DNA from: Campylobacteraceae bacterium
GTDB lineage: Bacteria > Campylobacterota > Campylobacteria > Campylobacterales > Sulfurovaceae
DNA: 64,000 bases
Reading direction: 5' to 3'
Assembly: GCA_027014605.1 (NCBI GenBank)
Contig: JALWDJ010000094.1
Location: 1 to 64,000 of the forward strand
Position 1 is the first letter of the stretch; each line of letters starts with the position of its first letter. The position numbers and the translations under genes were made by a program. The notes beneath the pieces are model-generated. The model ran no database searches and was not told the origin of the DNA. It was given only the letters and a program-made list of their open reading frames with translations. This document shows positions 62,442-64,000 of this stretch, in pieces.

Positions 62442-63368
62442 ATGTTTGAAAAATTTTGTAAAAGACTTCAGAACGATAGACCATTTATTACAGTAGAGAT
62501 AACCCCTCCTCATGGGGCATCAATAGATAAGATTATAGAGGATATTAAACGGTTAGAGTTAGATAGGAGAGTTGTTGGTTTTTCAGTTACAGACAATCCA
62601 TTAGCAAAGCTTAAGATGGATGCAACATTATCTGCTATTAAGATACAAGAGAGTTTTAAGAAACCTGTTATTACTACAATGAGTATGAGAGATAAAAATA
62701 AACTCTCACTTCAATCTACTCTTTTAGGTGCAAATGATTTTAATATAAGAGCGATTTTAGCTTTAACTGGGGACCCTGCAAAGTTATCTGACCAACCAGA
62801 AGTTAAAGGAGTTTTAGAGCGAGACTCTACACTTCTACTTAGTATTATATATAGATTAAATAATGGATTAGACTATAATAATACCCCTTTAAATCCAAAA
62901 CCAAAATCTATATATCCATTTGCAGTATCTAATGCTTACGCTAAAAATATGAAAAATATTAAAAAGAAGATAGTAAAAAAACTGAACTATGGAGCAAGAG
63001 GAATTATTACACAACCTGTATATGATTTAGATAATGCAAGAGAGTTAATAGAGATATTTGAGAGTGCTAAAGATGAATCCATAAGAGATACAGCAAAAGA
63101 TGCACAACTTATTTTGGGACAGTTTCCTGTTGTAAGGGCAAAAACTGCTAATTTTATATCAGATAGAGTTCCTGGGATTACTGTGCCAAAAGATATTATA
63201 GATGAGATGAATTTAGCCCAAATGGATGGGGAAGAAAAAGAGCAAGAGGTTGGATTTAATATCTCTAAAGAGATATTAAATACTATTATTAAATTTCATC
63301 CTAAAGTTCACCTTATGACACATAATCGCTTTGATTTATGTAGCAAACTTATTGATGAGGTTATATAG
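62442..63368 (+). CDS. metF: Methylenetetrahydrofolate reductase
   Basis: A 308-residue flavoprotein TIM barrel reducing methylene-THF to methyl-THF for methionine synthesis. Visible are FITVEITPPHGAS (catalytic glutamate of the TxE strand), FSVTDNPLAK, ILALTGDPAK and GARGIITQPVYD. Length and motifs fit the bacterial MetF group, with a divergent C-terminus. It ends in an 8-base convergent overlap with bpt. Confidence 0.88.
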   Translation: MFEKFCKRLQNDRPFITVEITPPHGASIDKIIEDIKRLELDRRVVGFSVTDNPLAKLKMDATLSAIKIQESFKKPVITTMSMRDKNKLSLQSTLLGANDFNIRAILALTGDPAKLSDQPEVKGVLERDSTLLLSIIYRLNNGLDYNNTPLNPKPKSIYPFAVSNAYAKNMKNIKKKIVKKLNYGARGIITQPVYDLDNARELIEIFESAKDESIRDTAKDAQLILGQFPVVRAKTANFISDRVPGITVPKDIIDEMNLAQMDGEEKEQEVGFNISKEILNTIIKFHPKVHLMTHNRFDLCSKLIDEVI

Positions 63369-64000
63369 TAGATGGTTTCCAATTGGTATTTTCATTTAAT
63401 TTTGGAAAACCATCTAATATCTCTTGAGGTTTAAAATTTGTTTTATAGGCAAAAGCTTTACATCCTTCAACCCAATATCCTAAATATATCCATCTAAGTT
63501 CTAAAACTTTTGCTAACTCAATCTGATATAAAAGAGAATAGATTCCTAAAGATAGTTTTGAGTAGTCTGGGTCATAGTAGAAATATATTGAGGATATTCC
63601 ATCTTCAAGTATATCTAATAAATCAACACCTATAATTTGACCATCTCTTATATATAGTACCTCTTTTCCAAACTCATAAGCCCCCTCTACAAAGTTCTCT
63701 TTATACTCTCTTAGAGATATATTTCTATGCGACCAATTATCTTTTTTCTGTTTAAAGTTATGATATTTATTATATAGGTCAATATGAGCTTGAGTCATTG
63801 TTGGCTTCTGTATAATTATCTCTGTTTCAGCGTTTCTTTTGATAGATTTCCTTTGAGATCTACTTGCTTTAAATTTATTGGCATCTATTCTAAGAGATTT
63901 ACACTCATTACACCCATTACAAATTGGGTGAAAATAGTAACAACCAAATCTACGCCACCCTCTCTGGATTAGAGCAGTATTATATTTTCTTGTTGCTCTA
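63361..64000 (-). CDS. bpt: Aspartate/glutamate leucyltransferase (arginyl-tRNA--protein transferase family), partial at window edge
   Basis: About 212 residues are visible and the frame stays open to the right edge, so the first 25-30 residues are missing compared with the usual 240. The N-terminal ATE domain shows GWRRFGCYYFHPIC with the CNGCNEC cysteines, followed by LRIDANKFKASRSQRKSIKRN. The C-terminal domain continues with DLYNKYHNFKQ, YFYYDPDYSKLSLGIYSLL and LGYWVEGCKAFAYK. A shorter reading starting at 63798 would lose the zinc/iron-sulfur cysteines and is wrong. The enzyme adds Leu from Leu-tRNA to proteins with N-terminal Asp/Glu, marking them for ClpS-ClpAP. Confidence 0.93.
   Translation of the reverse strand, partial: RATRKYNTALIQRGWRRFGCYYFHPICNGCNECKSLRIDANKFKASRSQRKSIKRNAETEIIIQKPTMTQAHIDLYNKYHNFKQKKDNWSHRNISLREYKENFVEGAYEFGKEVLYIRDGQIIGVDLLDILEDGISSIYFYYDPDYSKLSLGIYSLLYQIELAKVLELRWIYLGYWVEGCKAFAYKTNFKPQEILDGFPKLNENTNWKPSTI

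Overview
This 64 kb window is AT-rich, densely packed chromosomal DNA from a Campylobacterota (Epsilonproteobacteria) bacterium. It most resembles the Sulfurovum/Sulfurimonas type. The assignment rests on very low GC, short intergenic gaps, promoters that show only an (extended) TATAAT box, and the gene content: SpeA, the pckA-oadBAG oxaloacetate node, HupE, a short ArgA-like acetyltransferase, Bpt and MetF. It is an inference and no marker gene settles it. I see no tRNA, rRNA, CRISPR array, transposase or phage genes.

Layout. 1-2.4 kb: the 5' part of a Tat-exported metallophosphoesterase, then a small accessory island. The island holds an AAA ATPase plus RloB-like protein, a decayed PIN-like toxin fragment, and a second, internally deleted copy of the 3' end of polA. 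The intact polA follows. 5-11 kb: an iron-sulfur scaffold/ferritin-like pair, then lptA-engB-acetyltransferase-mreD-like-mrdA (envelope growth). 11.9-16.2 kb: a membrane-stress operon (27-aa microprotein, XpaC, TelA, SPFH-GYF, zinc-ribbon membrane protein). 16.2-21.6 kb: a set of four lipoproteins centred on two caspase-fold proteases. 21.6-32.7 kb: potassium channel and TrkA/TrkH uptake genes around sbcCD, then radA. 33.3-35.7 kb: a minus-strand cobalt/corrinoid group (small ORF, cbiM, cbiK, cbiL). 35.8-41.4 kb: two tandem malate dehydrogenases, trmA, aspS, adk. 41.4-50.6 kb: cell-wall and envelope genes (mltB, LysM, OmpA-like), a PstS-like binding protein with a degenerate rhodanese, speA, hupE, aspC. 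50.6-64 kb: a UvrD-type helicase, an ABC-F protein, pckA, oadB-oadA-oadG, a DEAD-box helicase, uppP, serB, metF and most of bpt.

Most genes are housekeeping. Three regions are accessory in character. The first is the polA-flanked ATPase/RloB island, whose boundary can be placed to the base on one side. The second is the caspase lipoprotein cluster: a WD40-caspase lipoprotein diverging from caspase-DUF4384, DUF4384 and CsgG-like/peptidoglycan-binding-like lipoproteins. It looks like an envelope-located protease system and is the best candidate here for something undescribed. The third is the TelA/XpaC/SPFH operon, which converges on that cluster.

Start codons: TTG or GTG starts are common. 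TTG is used for polA, the K+ channel gene, trmA, mltB, cbiL, the ABC-F gene, the DEAD-box gene and a microprotein; GTG is used for engB, sbcC, aspS and hupE. I moved several starts to an ATG with a better ribosome-binding site, and the entries say where. The only stretches over 300 bases without a long gene are 189-385 plus its surroundings and 35470-35815; both are described.
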